A stretch of 34,503 nucleotides of DNA, taken from Pseudomonadota bacterium (GTDB lineage: Bacteria; Pseudomonadota; Alphaproteobacteria; Acetobacterales; Acetobacteraceae). The DNA is taken from contig JAFEFW010000634.1 of the NCBI GenBank assembly GCA_018240405.1, positions 1-34,503 on the forward strand. Direction: 5' to 3'. The position numbers and the translations under genes are program-made. The stretch's first letter is position 1; each line of letters opens with the position of its first letter. Below are positions 7,868 through 18,400 of the stretch, one piece after another. A model generated the notes under the pieces. It was given only the letters and a program-made list of their open reading frames with translations, had not been told where the DNA came from and ran no database searches.

Positions 7868-9087
7868 CCTGGCTGGCGATCTGGTGGTGGTTCGCAACGA
7901 TCCTGGCGCTGGTGCCGGCGGTGATGACGATGGTCAATCTGCGCCTGTTCCAGCCGCCGGGGTTCAGTCGCGCCCATGCTGCTGCCTCGTCACAGCCTGA
8001 GTTCTGGCGGGCTATGACGAGTGACACAGGTGCGCGCCGCGGCGTTGATACGTCCTCCCTGCAACCCCGCCTCGCCGTGTCCGTCATCGTGCCAGCGCGC
8101 AATGAGGCGGGTGGGATCGCCGCCTGCGTGAACGCCATTCTGGCCAGCGCTGGCGCCGATGTCGAAGTCCTGATCGTCGACGACCAGTCCACCGATGGCA
8201 CGGCTGCCATTGTCCGGGAGATCGCAGCGCGCGATCCGCGCGTGCGGCTGTTGTCGGCACCGCCCCTGCCCGCAGGTTGGTCGGGCAAGCAGCACGCGTG
8301 CTGGTACGGCGCGTCGCAGGCTTCGCGCCCGGTGCTGGTGTTTCTCGACGCCGACGTGGCTCTGGCGCCCGGGGCGGTCGCAGCCGTGGTGAACTTCCAG
8401 CACTCGTCAGGGGCATCACTGGTGTCCGGCTTTCCGCACGAGCGGACCGAGTCTCTGGGAGAAGTGCTGCTGATTCCGCTGATCCACGTCCTGCTACTGG
8501 GCTACCTGCCGATCGGGCGCATGCGGCAATCCTGCGACCCCAGTCTCGGCGCCGGATGCGGACAACTTATGGTGGCGGATGCCGAGGCGTACCGGCGAAC
8601 CGGCGGCCATGCGATGATCCGCGATTCCTGGCATGACGGCGTAACCCTGCCGCGCGCCTTCCGCCGCCGGGGCGAACGCACCGACCTGTTCGATGCGACG
8701 GCGCTGGCCGCATGCCGGATGTATCGCGGCTTCGGCGAAACCTGGCGCGGCCTGTCGAAGAACGCCCATGAGGGCATGGCAACGCCGGGCGCCCTGCCGG
8801 TCTGGACCGTGCTGCTGGGCGGCGGCCTGCTGGCGCCATTCGTTCTGCTGCCGATCGGCTGGGTGCTGGCGCCCGCGACCGTCCCGGTACTGGCGCTGAC
8901 GGTTGCCGCAATCGCGCTGGTCCTGTCCCGCCTGGCCCTCGCGATACGCGTCCGGCAATCGCTGCTCTCGGTCCCGCTGCTACCGGTCGGTGTAGCCGTA
9001 CTACTGGTGCTGCAATGGACGGCGCTGGTCGGGCGCCGGCGTCGCGCCTCAACGACCTGGCGCGGCCGCATCCAGGCCTCGGCATGA
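7864..9087 (+). CDS. family 2 glycosyltransferase, CrtQ/HpnB-like
   Basis: This is a 407-residue membrane glycosyltransferase with a GTG start inside the previous stop (GTGA). One N-terminal helix (residues 2-24) precedes a GT-A domain with VIVPARNE (74-81), VDDQSTDGT (105-113) and the metal-binding LDADV (161-165). Two or more hydrophobic helices follow between about 300 and 390. RGLSKNAHEGM and a closing WRGR are typical of the CrtQ/hopanoid-HpnB group. The likely role is to add a sugar to the carotenoid carboxylate. One oddity is a stretch of about 35 residues (34-70, bases about 7963-8070) between the first helix and the GT domain. It looks longer and compositionally less GC-rich than its surroundings. 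Confidence 0.82.
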   Translation: MTWLAIWWWFATILALVPAVMTMVNLRLFQPPGFSRAHAAASSQPEFWRAMTSDTGARRGVDTSSLQPRLAVSVIVPARNEAGGIAACVNAILASAGADVEVLIVDDQSTDGTAAIVREIAARDPRVRLLSAPPLPAGWSGKQHACWYGASQASRPVLVFLDADVALAPGAVAAVVNFQHSSGASLVSGFPHERTESLGEVLLIPLIHVLLLGYLPIGRMRQSCDPSLGAGCGQLMVADAEAYRRTGGHAMIRDSWHDGVTLPRAFRRRGERTDLFDATALAACRMYRGFGETWRGLSKNAHEGMATPGALPVWTVLLGGGLLAPFVLLPIGWVLAPATVPVLALTVAAIALVLSRLALAIRVRQSLLSVPLLPVGVAVLLVLQWTALVGRRRRASTTWRGRIQASA

Positions 9088-10424
9088 ACGGGCAGATGGA
9101 GCGGATGCGCGCGCCCCAGGCCGCCTGGGCCGATCGGCCGGTGCCGGAGCGGCTGGCGGTCATCGCCCGGCTCCGCCGGCTATGCGCCAGGGATCCGCAG
9201 GCGCTGGCGGCCACTGCCATGCGGCCAAACATGAATGAGGCGGATATTCTGGTGGCGGAGGTGATGCCGCTGCTCGCCGCCTGCCGCTTCCTGGAGCGCC
9301 AAGCACCGCGCCTGCTGGCGCCACGGCGGCCGGATGGACAACGCCCGATCTGGCTGGCGGGGGCACAGCTCCAGGTGCGCCGCCTGCCGCTTGGCATCGT
9401 GCTGATCATCGCGCCGCGCAACTATCCGCTGCTGCTGGCTGGGGTACAGGCGATCCAGGCGCTGACGGCGGGGAATGGCGTCGTGGTGAAGCCGGCGCCC
9501 GGGTTCGCCGCGCCGATGCAGGCCCTGGGGGATGCGCTGCTGCGCGCCGGCCTGCCAGACGGCCTGTTCGCCGTCCTGGCGGACACGCACGAAGCGGGCG
9601 AGCAGGCGCTGGCACTGGGCGCGGACAAGGTCGTGCTGACAGGTGGGGAGGCGACCGGACGGCGCGTGCTGGCGCGCCTGGCCGAGACGCTGACGCCGGC
9701 GACGCTGGAACTGTCCGGCGACGACGCCGTAATTGTCCTGCCGGGTGCACCGATCGAGACAATGGCCCGGGTCATCGCCCACGGCCTGCGGCTCAACGGC
9801 GGTGAGACCTGCATCGCACCGCGGCGGATCATTGCCGTCGGCGAGATCGTGGGGCCACTGGCCGGCGCCCTGGCGGACATACTGCCAACACTGCCGCCCT
9901 GCCATGTGCCGGCACCGGAGGCGGAGCGTATTGCCGATGCCGTTACCGCTGCCGAGGCGGCCGGCGCGGCAGTCATCGGTGGCCGGCCCGGCGAGACCAT
10001 GCAGCCGCTGGTGCTGCGGGCCGCGTCGCCAGAGCAAGCCCTGCCGCCGCTGTTCGGGCCCGCGGCGACGCTGATCACAGCGCCGGACGCTGAGACCGCC
10101 ATCACCATCGCCAACGCCAGCCGGTTCGCGCTCGGTGCATCGGTCTTTGGTCCGCCCCGTGAGGCCATGGACATGGCGCGGCGGCTGCGCGCCGGCAGCG
10201 TGACCGTCAACGACCTGATCGTCAGCACAGCCGACCCGCGGCTGCCGTTCGGCGGAACCGGCGCCAGCGGCTTCGGCGTCACCCGCGGCGCCGAGGGGCT
10301 GCTGGACATGACCCGGCCGCAGGCGATCGTCAGCCGCCGCCGCATCCTGGCGGCGCCGTTCCGGGTCATTCCACCCGGCGCGGCACGCTGGATCGCCCGA
10401 GGGCTGCGGCTGCTGTATGGGTGA
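9084..10424 (+). CDS. aldehyde dehydrogenase, probable diapocarotenal dehydrogenase
   Basis: This 446-residue protein is of the NAD(P)-dependent aldehyde dehydrogenase family. The N-part has APRNYPLLL and VVKPAP. LTGGEATGRRV is the cofactor loop, Glu209 lies in LELSGDD and the catalytic Cys243 in NGGETCIAPRR. PFGGTGASGFG closes the domain. The ATG at 9084 overlaps the glycosyltransferase stop (ATGA), so I prefer it to the ATG at 9015, which would overlap by 73 bases. The C-terminus (RWIARGLRLLYG) may be a short membrane-associating helix. It likely converts the diapocarotenoid aldehyde to the carboxylic acid that is then glycosylated, like AldH in Staphylococcus and Ald in Methylomonas. The role rests on context. 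Confidence 0.85.
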   Translation: MNGQMERMRAPQAAWADRPVPERLAVIARLRRLCARDPQALAATAMRPNMNEADILVAEVMPLLAACRFLERQAPRLLAPRRPDGQRPIWLAGAQLQVRRLPLGIVLIIAPRNYPLLLAGVQAIQALTAGNGVVVKPAPGFAAPMQALGDALLRAGLPDGLFAVLADTHEAGEQALALGADKVVLTGGEATGRRVLARLAETLTPATLELSGDDAVIVLPGAPIETMARVIAHGLRLNGGETCIAPRRIIAVGEIVGPLAGALADILPTLPPCHVPAPEAERIADAVTAAEAAGAAVIGGRPGETMQPLVLRAASPEQALPPLFGPAATLITAPDAETAITIANASRFALGASVFGPPREAMDMARRLRAGSVTVNDLIVSTADPRLPFGGTGASGFGVTRGAEGLLDMTRPQAIVSRRRILAAPFRVIPPGAARWIARGLRLLYG

Positions 10425-10457
10425 CAGCGCGGCAGACCTCGGACGTTGCAACCAGGC

Positions 10458-13400
10458 TTAGGTGTGCGTCACGCGAACATGGCCGGTGCCGTCGTCGCTG
10501 AGCTGGAAGACCCCGGGGCCGCTGACGGTTGCATTATCGAACCGCAAGGTAGCCAGCGTGGCACCGCTGGTCAGTTGCATCAGCCCGGTCGCGGCGGTGT
10601 AGGTCTGGACCGCGCCGGCGAAATTCAGGTCCTTGAGATCGACCGCATCGCCAACGCCGAAGTTCTGCAGCAGCGGCCCGGTGTAGGACGCCTGCCCCAC
10701 ATTGGTGCCGAAACTGGCCACGGCGTCGACGATCAGCCGGCTGGTGCTGCCGATGAAGCTCATGCGGTTGGCGTTACCGGTATCCGCCGCCACCTCCAGC
10801 ACCGCGGCGTTGTTCAGGATGAAGATGCCTGAACTGGCGGCCGCGACCGACCCTGTCACGGTCAACGTGTCGCTGGCGCCGATCGAGACGGTGCCGTTGT
10901 TGATTACCGAGGCTGCCGTGTTCGTGGAGCCGTTCAGATTCAACGACGCGGCCGCGTCCGTCTGCAGGATTCCGGTGCCGGTAACAGCGCCGCTGGCTGC
11001 CAACGTGCCGCCATTGGCCTGGATCTTCCCCGCATTGGCGATGGCGTTGCTGACCGTGCCAAAGCCCAGCAGCACACCGGTGGCCGCGACGGTGCCGGCT
11101 GTCGCCTGCAGCGTACCACCGCTCAGTCGCAGTGTGCCGTTCGCCTGTGCCGAGGCCGCGGTGTTCGTCGCCCCCTTCAGGAACAGCGTGCCGCCCACAT
11201 CCGCCCGCAGTGTTCCGGCACCGGAGACGGCGCTGTTGACGTTCAGGACGCCGCCGTTTGCTGCCACCGTTCCGGCATTGGCAATCGGGCCGGTGATCGT
11301 GCCGAAGCCGGAGAGAACAGCGCCGGCTGTCGCAACCGAAAGCGAAGTTGCCTGCAAGGCGCCGCCGCCCAGCTTGACGGTTCCATTGTCGATGACAGAG
11401 CCCGCACTGTTGCTGCCGCCTGACAGCACCAGGGTGGACGCCGCGTCGGCGATCAACGAACCGGTGCCACTGATGTTGCCGTTGACGGTCAGCGTGCCTG
11501 GTTTGGCGTTGATGGTGCCAGCGTTGGTAACCGGCGTAACCACCGTGCCGAAGCCGAACAGCGATGCCCCTGCGGCGATCGTCAGTCCGGCGGCCTGCAG
11601 TGTGCCGCCACCGAGCTGGATAATGCCGTTATCGTCGATGGTGAGGCCGCTGATGTAGTTGCGACCGCCGAGCACCTGCAATTGTCCACCAACAGCAACG
11701 CTCGTCAGAGTCTGCTCGATGTCGGTGTAGGGCGTAGCCCCCAGTCCGGTCCCCGCCCGCAACACCGAGCCAGCGCCTTGCAAGACAATTGTCGCCGCGT
11801 CGACGGCCAGCGGGCCTCCTGTCAGCAACATGGTCGCGCCGTTGGCGCCGGCGATCACCCGCCAGGTGCCGCCTGACAGGACGCCCTCCGCCAGGTTGGT
11901 GTTGATGGCGTCGTAGCGGTAGGTCAACGAACTGCCGTCGCCCACGGCCATGATACCGCTGTTGGTGTAGATGCCGTTTGCCAGCAGCAGGCCACCGGTG
12001 CCGGTCGCGCTCATGGTCGCGCCGGGCCCGTTGACGCCGCTGGCGCTGGCGCCGAGGTTGAACACCAGGGCGTTGGTGCCTGTCGCGATGATGGACCCGC
12101 TGGTGTTGACGAAGCCGAATCCGCCACCGGTGCCGAAGAGCCCGGCGCCGCTGATCGTGTTACCCTGGTTGATCAGCAGGCTGCCGTAGATCCGGTTGTT
12201 GGCGTTGTCGGACAGCAGCAACCGGCCAGTACCCGTCAGCGTGGCGCCGCCTCCGGCTGCAATCAGGTCCGCATAGCTGCCGGACAGGCTGAATGCGCTC
12301 TGCAGGATTGTGCCGGCATTGGCGATGGCGCCAACCAGTTGCAGCTTGCTGGTTTCATTGATGCGGATCGTGCCGGTGTTGGTGATGGCACCAACTGTTA
12401 GTCCATCCAACGTACTGGTGCTGTTCAAGCCGGTCTGGATAATGCCGCCGGTGAGGGTCGTTACAATCCCGCCCTCGATCGTTGCACCAACGAGATCCAC
12501 GTGCGCCAGCGTCCCGACGGCTCGGATCGTGCCGCCGGTGTTGTTAATCGTCGTATTGACGAGCACCAGGCCGCCATTGGCAGCGACAGTGGATGTCGCC
12601 TCCATCCGACCGGCATTGGTCATGATGTTGGCACCGAAATTCACCACAAGGGCGGTCTTCTGATTGGCGTTGATGACGCCTGCTGCCTGGTTCGTCATGA
12701 ACATCGTCGCGCCGACGCCGAGCGCCCCGCTTCCGGCGATGGTGTTGTTAACGTTGACGAACTGGTTCTTGGCGTTGCTGCCGTAGATCTGGTTGTTGGC
12801 GTTGTTCGACATCAGGATGCTGCCGCCGCCTTGCAGAACCACGTTCTGCCCGTCGATGCGCAGGTCAGTCTTGCCCACCGAACCCACAGCCGATGCTACT
12901 ATCGTCGCCGCATTGTTGATCGTGCCGGCAAGACGCAGCATCTGGGCGTTGTTGATCTGGATCGTGCCAAGGTTGCTGATCGCGCCGACCGTCAAACCGT
13001 CGAGCGTGCTAGCACGATCGATGACGTTGATGACGCCGCCCAGGGCCGTGCTTAACACGCCGCCTTCAATGGTAGCGGTCGCGAGGTCGACATGGCTGCC
13101 GGCCCCTGTTGCGAGGATGGTACCGCCGGCGTTGTTGATTGGTGTGTTGTAGATCAGGAGACCGCCGGTGTTGGTGCTCTCCATCAGGCCAAGATTGGTC
13201 GCCAGCCGGCCGTTTGTCCCAACAGCAAGAGCGGTCGCCTGATTGGCGTTGATGAGCCCGGTCGCCTGGTTGATCAGCGTCAGCGCCAAGTTGGCGCCGA
13301 GCTGGCCAGCACCGGCAATCGTGTTGTTGACATTGACCAGCTGGATCGTGCTGTCGGTGGCGTAGATCCGGTTCAGGCTGTTATTGGACATCAACACCTG

Positions 13401-15479
13401 GCCGCCGCCCTGCAGCACCACATTTTGCGCCACCAGGCGCAAATCCGTTGCACCGCCAATACTTTGCTGATCGAGCAGGATCGAGCCGACATTGTTGATC
13501 GTCCCGGCCAGGTCGAGCCGGGTCTGGTCGTTCACCAGCACGGTGCCGAGATTCAGGATCGGCCCGTTGGTGATTCCGTCCAGCACGGCGTTGCTGACAA
13601 CCTGGATCACACCGCCGCCGGTGGTCACCAGGGTCCCGCTCAGGATCCAGGCCGTATCAAGATCAACATGCGTATCGGCGCCGAAGGCCGCGATGGTGCC
13701 GCCGGCATTGCCGATCGTGGTATTGTAAAGCCGCAGGCCACCCGTTGCGGTCGCCATCATCGTCCCGGCGTTAGTCATCAGGTTGCTGGCGGTGTTGACC
13801 ACCAGCTGGCCGGTTCCGAAATAAGTCGCGTCCTGGTCGGCCTTGATCACGCCGGCCGCCTGGTTGATGAGGGTCATCTGACCCGACCCAAGCGCACCGG
13901 CGCCGGAAATGATGTTGTTGACGTTGATCAGTGTATTGCTGGCGCTTTGTCCGTAGACTTGGTTGCTGTCGCTATTTGACATTACCAGCCGGCCGCCACC
14001 TTGCAGTGTCACGATCTGGCTCGCCAGCCGCAGCCGGGCAGCGCCGGCAAGACTGATCTGATTCAGCAGGATCGTTCCAAGGTTGTTGATGATGCCTGAG
14101 ACGAACAGGTTAGTCTGGTCGCTGATCTGCATCGTGCCGTTGTTGGTGATGGCACCGGCGGCGAGCCCATCCAGCGTGGCGTCGCCGGTTGTCCGGATGA
14201 AGCCCTTCAGCGAGCCGCCCTGGATCGCCGAAGCGGACAGATCGACATGCGCACCGGCAACAAGCGCCTGGATGGTTCCGCCAGCGTTGTTGATGGTCGT
14301 GCTTTGCACCGCAAGGCCGCCAGTCCCGGTACTCTGCAGCGTGCCGGTATTGGTCACGACGTTGCCGTTGGTATTCAGCACCAGTGCCGTTGTCTGGTTC
14401 GCGTCGACCAGGCCGGCATTACTGAATGTCATCTGGCCCGAACCCAACTGGCCGGCGCCGATGATCTTGTTGTTGACGTTGACCAACTGATAGTTGCTGC
14501 TGTTGCCGAAGATGCGGTTGTTGGCATTGTTTGACATCGCAATCGTACCGCCAGTACGGAGGGTGACGATTGCGCTGTTGAGACGCAGGTCGGTGAACCC
14601 GCCCGTGGACTTCAGGGCGATGGTGCCGTTGTTGTTGATGCCGCCGAGCAGCGTCAGGGACTGGGCGTCATTGACCTGCAGGGCGGTGCTGAGGGTGACC
14701 GGGTGAAGGCCGAGCCCGTCAAGGGCCGCGGTGTTGCCAATCGCCTGGACGACGCCACCGGTACTTGCGGTAACCGTGCCACCGATGACGCTGGCCTGCA
14801 GGTTGACCACGGAGCCGGCACCGACCGCGGTTATCACGCCGCCAATGTTGGTCATTGCGCTTTGCAGGTATAGCGTGCCGCCCAAGGTGGCCTGCATGGT
14901 GCCGGCGTTGGTGAGGGCGTTGCCACCGGTGTTCACCGTCAGCGCCTTGCCGAGGACATTCGCGTTGACGATGCCGCCGGCCTCGTTGGTCAGGGACATC
15001 AGCCCGACGCCAAGCAATCCCGTGCCGCTGATCGTGTTGCTCACGTTGTCAAGCAGGTATGAGCCGTTGTTGGCGTAGATACGGGTATAGGTATCATTGG
15101 ACAGTACGATCCGGCCGCCGCCGGTCAGGACGGTATTCTTCGACAGACGGAGGTCGGTATTGGTGTTGCCGGTCGATGTCGGTGCGATGAGCCCGGCGTT
15201 GGCGATCGTCCCACCCAGGAACAGGTTCGCGTTGCTGTAGGCGATCGTGCCGGTTGCCGCGATGCCGCCGGCGCCCGTGCCGTCGGTGATGGTAAAATTG
15301 GTGGCCGAGATGTTGAGGCTGGAACCGGCGCCCAGGTCGAGCAGCTTCACGGTGTTCACCACAGAGGCAACGACCGAGAACCCCGCGCCGATCACTGCGT
15401 AATCTGTTGCGGTCGGCACGCCGACCGGGCTCCAGTTCGAAACCGTGTTGAAGCTGTTGCCGAAGCCGCCGATCCAGGT
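10458..15479 (-). repeat. module B of giant protein: second copy of the same architecture
   Basis: The same motif falls near 15075, 14506, 13951, 13361, 12781 and 12181. Each is 4430-4452 bases from its counterpart in module A. The header TWIGGFGNSF...NWSP restarts at about 15479. Repeat 3 of both modules carries an extra GTGQL/SSGQL-type segment. Repeat 5 of both carries an extra V-x-x-NGGLV segment, so the repeats correspond in order. Confidence 0.85.
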
Positions 15480-18400
15480 CTTGTTGACCGGCGGAAAGCC
15501 GCCACCGCCGCCACCGCCAGGCGGTGTGGGGAGGGTGCCGCTGCCGGCGACGGCGGCGCCGGCCGTCAGTGTCAGCTTGGTGCCGCCGGCACCATCGGCC
15601 GCGGCGACAAACTTGTTCACCGCCGGGTTGATGCCAGGGCCGGCAACCGCGTAGACGAGGTCGGGATGGCCCGTGTAGCTGACGATCACCTTGTCGGCGG
15701 CCATCGACACGCCGGTCACCGACGCCGGCGCGATGTCGGCCAGGTCGATCACGTCGCCCAGCGCAAGTCCGGTAATGGTGCCATAGAAATTGGTTGCGAT
15801 GTCGAGCTTGAGCGTGCCCACCGCACCCGTGGTGAAGTTGACGACTTCGCTGACGATGCCACCCAGTTCCAGCGTTGAGGCATTGTCGATCAGCAGTGAT
15901 CCGGTGCCGGTGATATTGCCGGTAACAGTCAAAAGGCCGCCCTGAGCCTGGATCTTACCGTTATTGATCGGCGCCTCATCGACCACGCCTGTGCCAGCGA
16001 GCACGCCGGTGGCGCCCAATGTGAGCGTACCGACCTGGAAGGTCCCGCCGGCAAGCTGGATCAGACCCGTATCGAGCAGGTCAAGGCTGCTGGTGTAGCC
16101 GCGATTTCCCTGCACCCGAAGCTGGCCGCCGGCGACGACACTCCGCAGGCTCGACTCCAGGTTTGTGTACGGCGTACCGCCGGAGCCGGTTCCCGCTCGG
16201 ATGATGGAGTTGGCCCCTGACAAGATGAGAATTGCCTGGTTGTTGACGATCGGGCCACCGGTCATCGACAGCGTCGCACCGGCCCCGCTGGAGAATGCGC
16301 GCCAGATACCACCGATCAGGTCACCCTCGGCCAGGTTGGTGTTGATCACGCCGGCCTGGTAGGTCAGGGCGCTGCCGTTGTTCACGGTCATGACGCCATT
16401 GTTGGTGATGATGCCGGAGCTGATGATCATGCCGCCGGAGCCATTGGCGTTCATGAAGGCTCCGGCCGCGTTGACCCCGGTGCCGCCGTTGAGGCCGATC
16501 ACCAGGGCGTTCGTGCCGGTCGCCTGGATCGTGCCTGCCGCATTCACGAAGTTCATCGTGTTGGCGCCGAACTGGCCTGCGCCGCTGATGACGTTGCCCT
16601 GGTTGACCAGCGTATAGTTACTGCTGGCGCCGTAAATCCTGTTCGTTGCGTTGTCGCTGAGCTGAAGCTGGCCGGCGCCTGAGAGCGTCGTGGTCCAGCC
16701 GATCAGCCTTATATCGGTATTGCCGCTGACGCTGGTGGCATTGCTCCGGATGGTGCCGGAATTGACGATCGAGCCGACGAGGTCGAGCCTGGTATGGTCA
16801 TTGACGACGACGACCCCGGTATTGAGGAGCGGCGTGCTGGTCAAGCCGTCGAGAGCAGCGTTGCCGATCGTCGCAATGATGCCGCCGCCGCTGGTGGCCA
16901 GCGTGCCACCCTCGATATAGGCGCCGTCGAGATTGACATGTGCCTGTGCGCCGGCGGCCAGGATCGTGCCGCCGGCATTGTTCAGCGTCATGTTCTGAAT
17001 GACCAGGCCGCCATTCCCCACCACCGCCGATGTCGACTCCATCAGCCCGGAGTTGGTCGCAATGTATGCGCCGGTATTGACGATCAGCGCGTTGCTCTGG
17101 TTGGCGTTGATGACCCCGTTGGCCTGATTGATCAGCGTGAGACCGCCGACTCCGAGCTGACCAGCACCGGAAATCACGTTGTTCACGTTGATCAGATCGT
17201 AATAGCCGCTTGACCCATATATCCGGTTGTTCGCCACATCAGACAGCACGACCTGACCGCCGCCTTGCAGTACGGCGGTCTGCCCGCTGACAATCAGGTT
17301 CGCATTGGCCCCAACCGACGCGAGGGCAATCGTCCCCGTGTTGTTGATCGTGCCAACGAGCTTGAGGGACGTGGCGTTTTGGACCTGCACGACGCCCTGA
17401 TTGGTCAGCACGCCTGATGTGATACCGTCCAGCACGCTGCTGGCATCGGTCGACCGGATCACCGCCCCCACGCCGGAGGTCGTCAACGTCCCACCCTCGA
17501 CCCAGGCACTGCTGAGATCGACATGGGCGCCGGCGCCAAGGGCCTGGATAGTACCGCCGGCGTTGTCGATCACGCTGCTGGAGAGCACCAGGCCGCCGGT
17601 ACCGGTTGCCTGCATAATCCCGGCATTGCGCAGGACGTTGCCACCGGTATTGATGACGAGGGCCGTTGTTTGATCGGCAACAATCCGGCCAAGTGCCTGA
17701 TTCACGAGCGATAATGAATTGACGCCGATCTGGCCGGCGCCGGAGATGACGTTGTTGACGTTGACCAGCTGCACGTTGCTGTTGGCGCCGTAGATGCGGT
17801 TGCTGCCGTTGTTCGACATCACTACTTTGCCGAAGCCATTACCCTGCAGCACCACCTGCTGCGAGGTGATCTGCAGGTTGGTGGTCCCCGTCGCACCCAG
17901 CTGGTTCAGCAGTATCGTGCCTGCGTTATTGATCGTTCCCGCAACGTCCAGGCGTGACTGGCTGGTTACGTTGACCTGGCCGACGATCGAAAGCGCACCG
18001 TTATTGATCCCGTCCAACGCTGCATTGTTTGTGGTCGTCGCAATACCCGCTCCGGCACTGGCAACCAACTGACCGCCTTGAACGGTGCTGTTATCAAGGT
18101 AGACCGTCGAACCGGCGTTGATCGCTTTAATTCCTCCCGTGTTCTTGACGATCGTGTTTTGGATCATCAAGCCGCCGGTATTGGTTGCCTGCATGATACC
18201 AGCGTTCGTCAGGATGCTGTTGGTGGTGTTGACCAGCAACTGGCCGGAACTGCCCTGACTGGCTGCAGCATCAGCCGAAATAAGCCCGCCCGCTTGGTTG
18301 ACCAGGGTCATCTGGCCGAAGCCAAGCTGCCCGGAACCGGAAATCGTGTTGTTGAGGTTGATCAGCGTATAATAGCCGCTGTTGCCATAGATCCGGTTGT

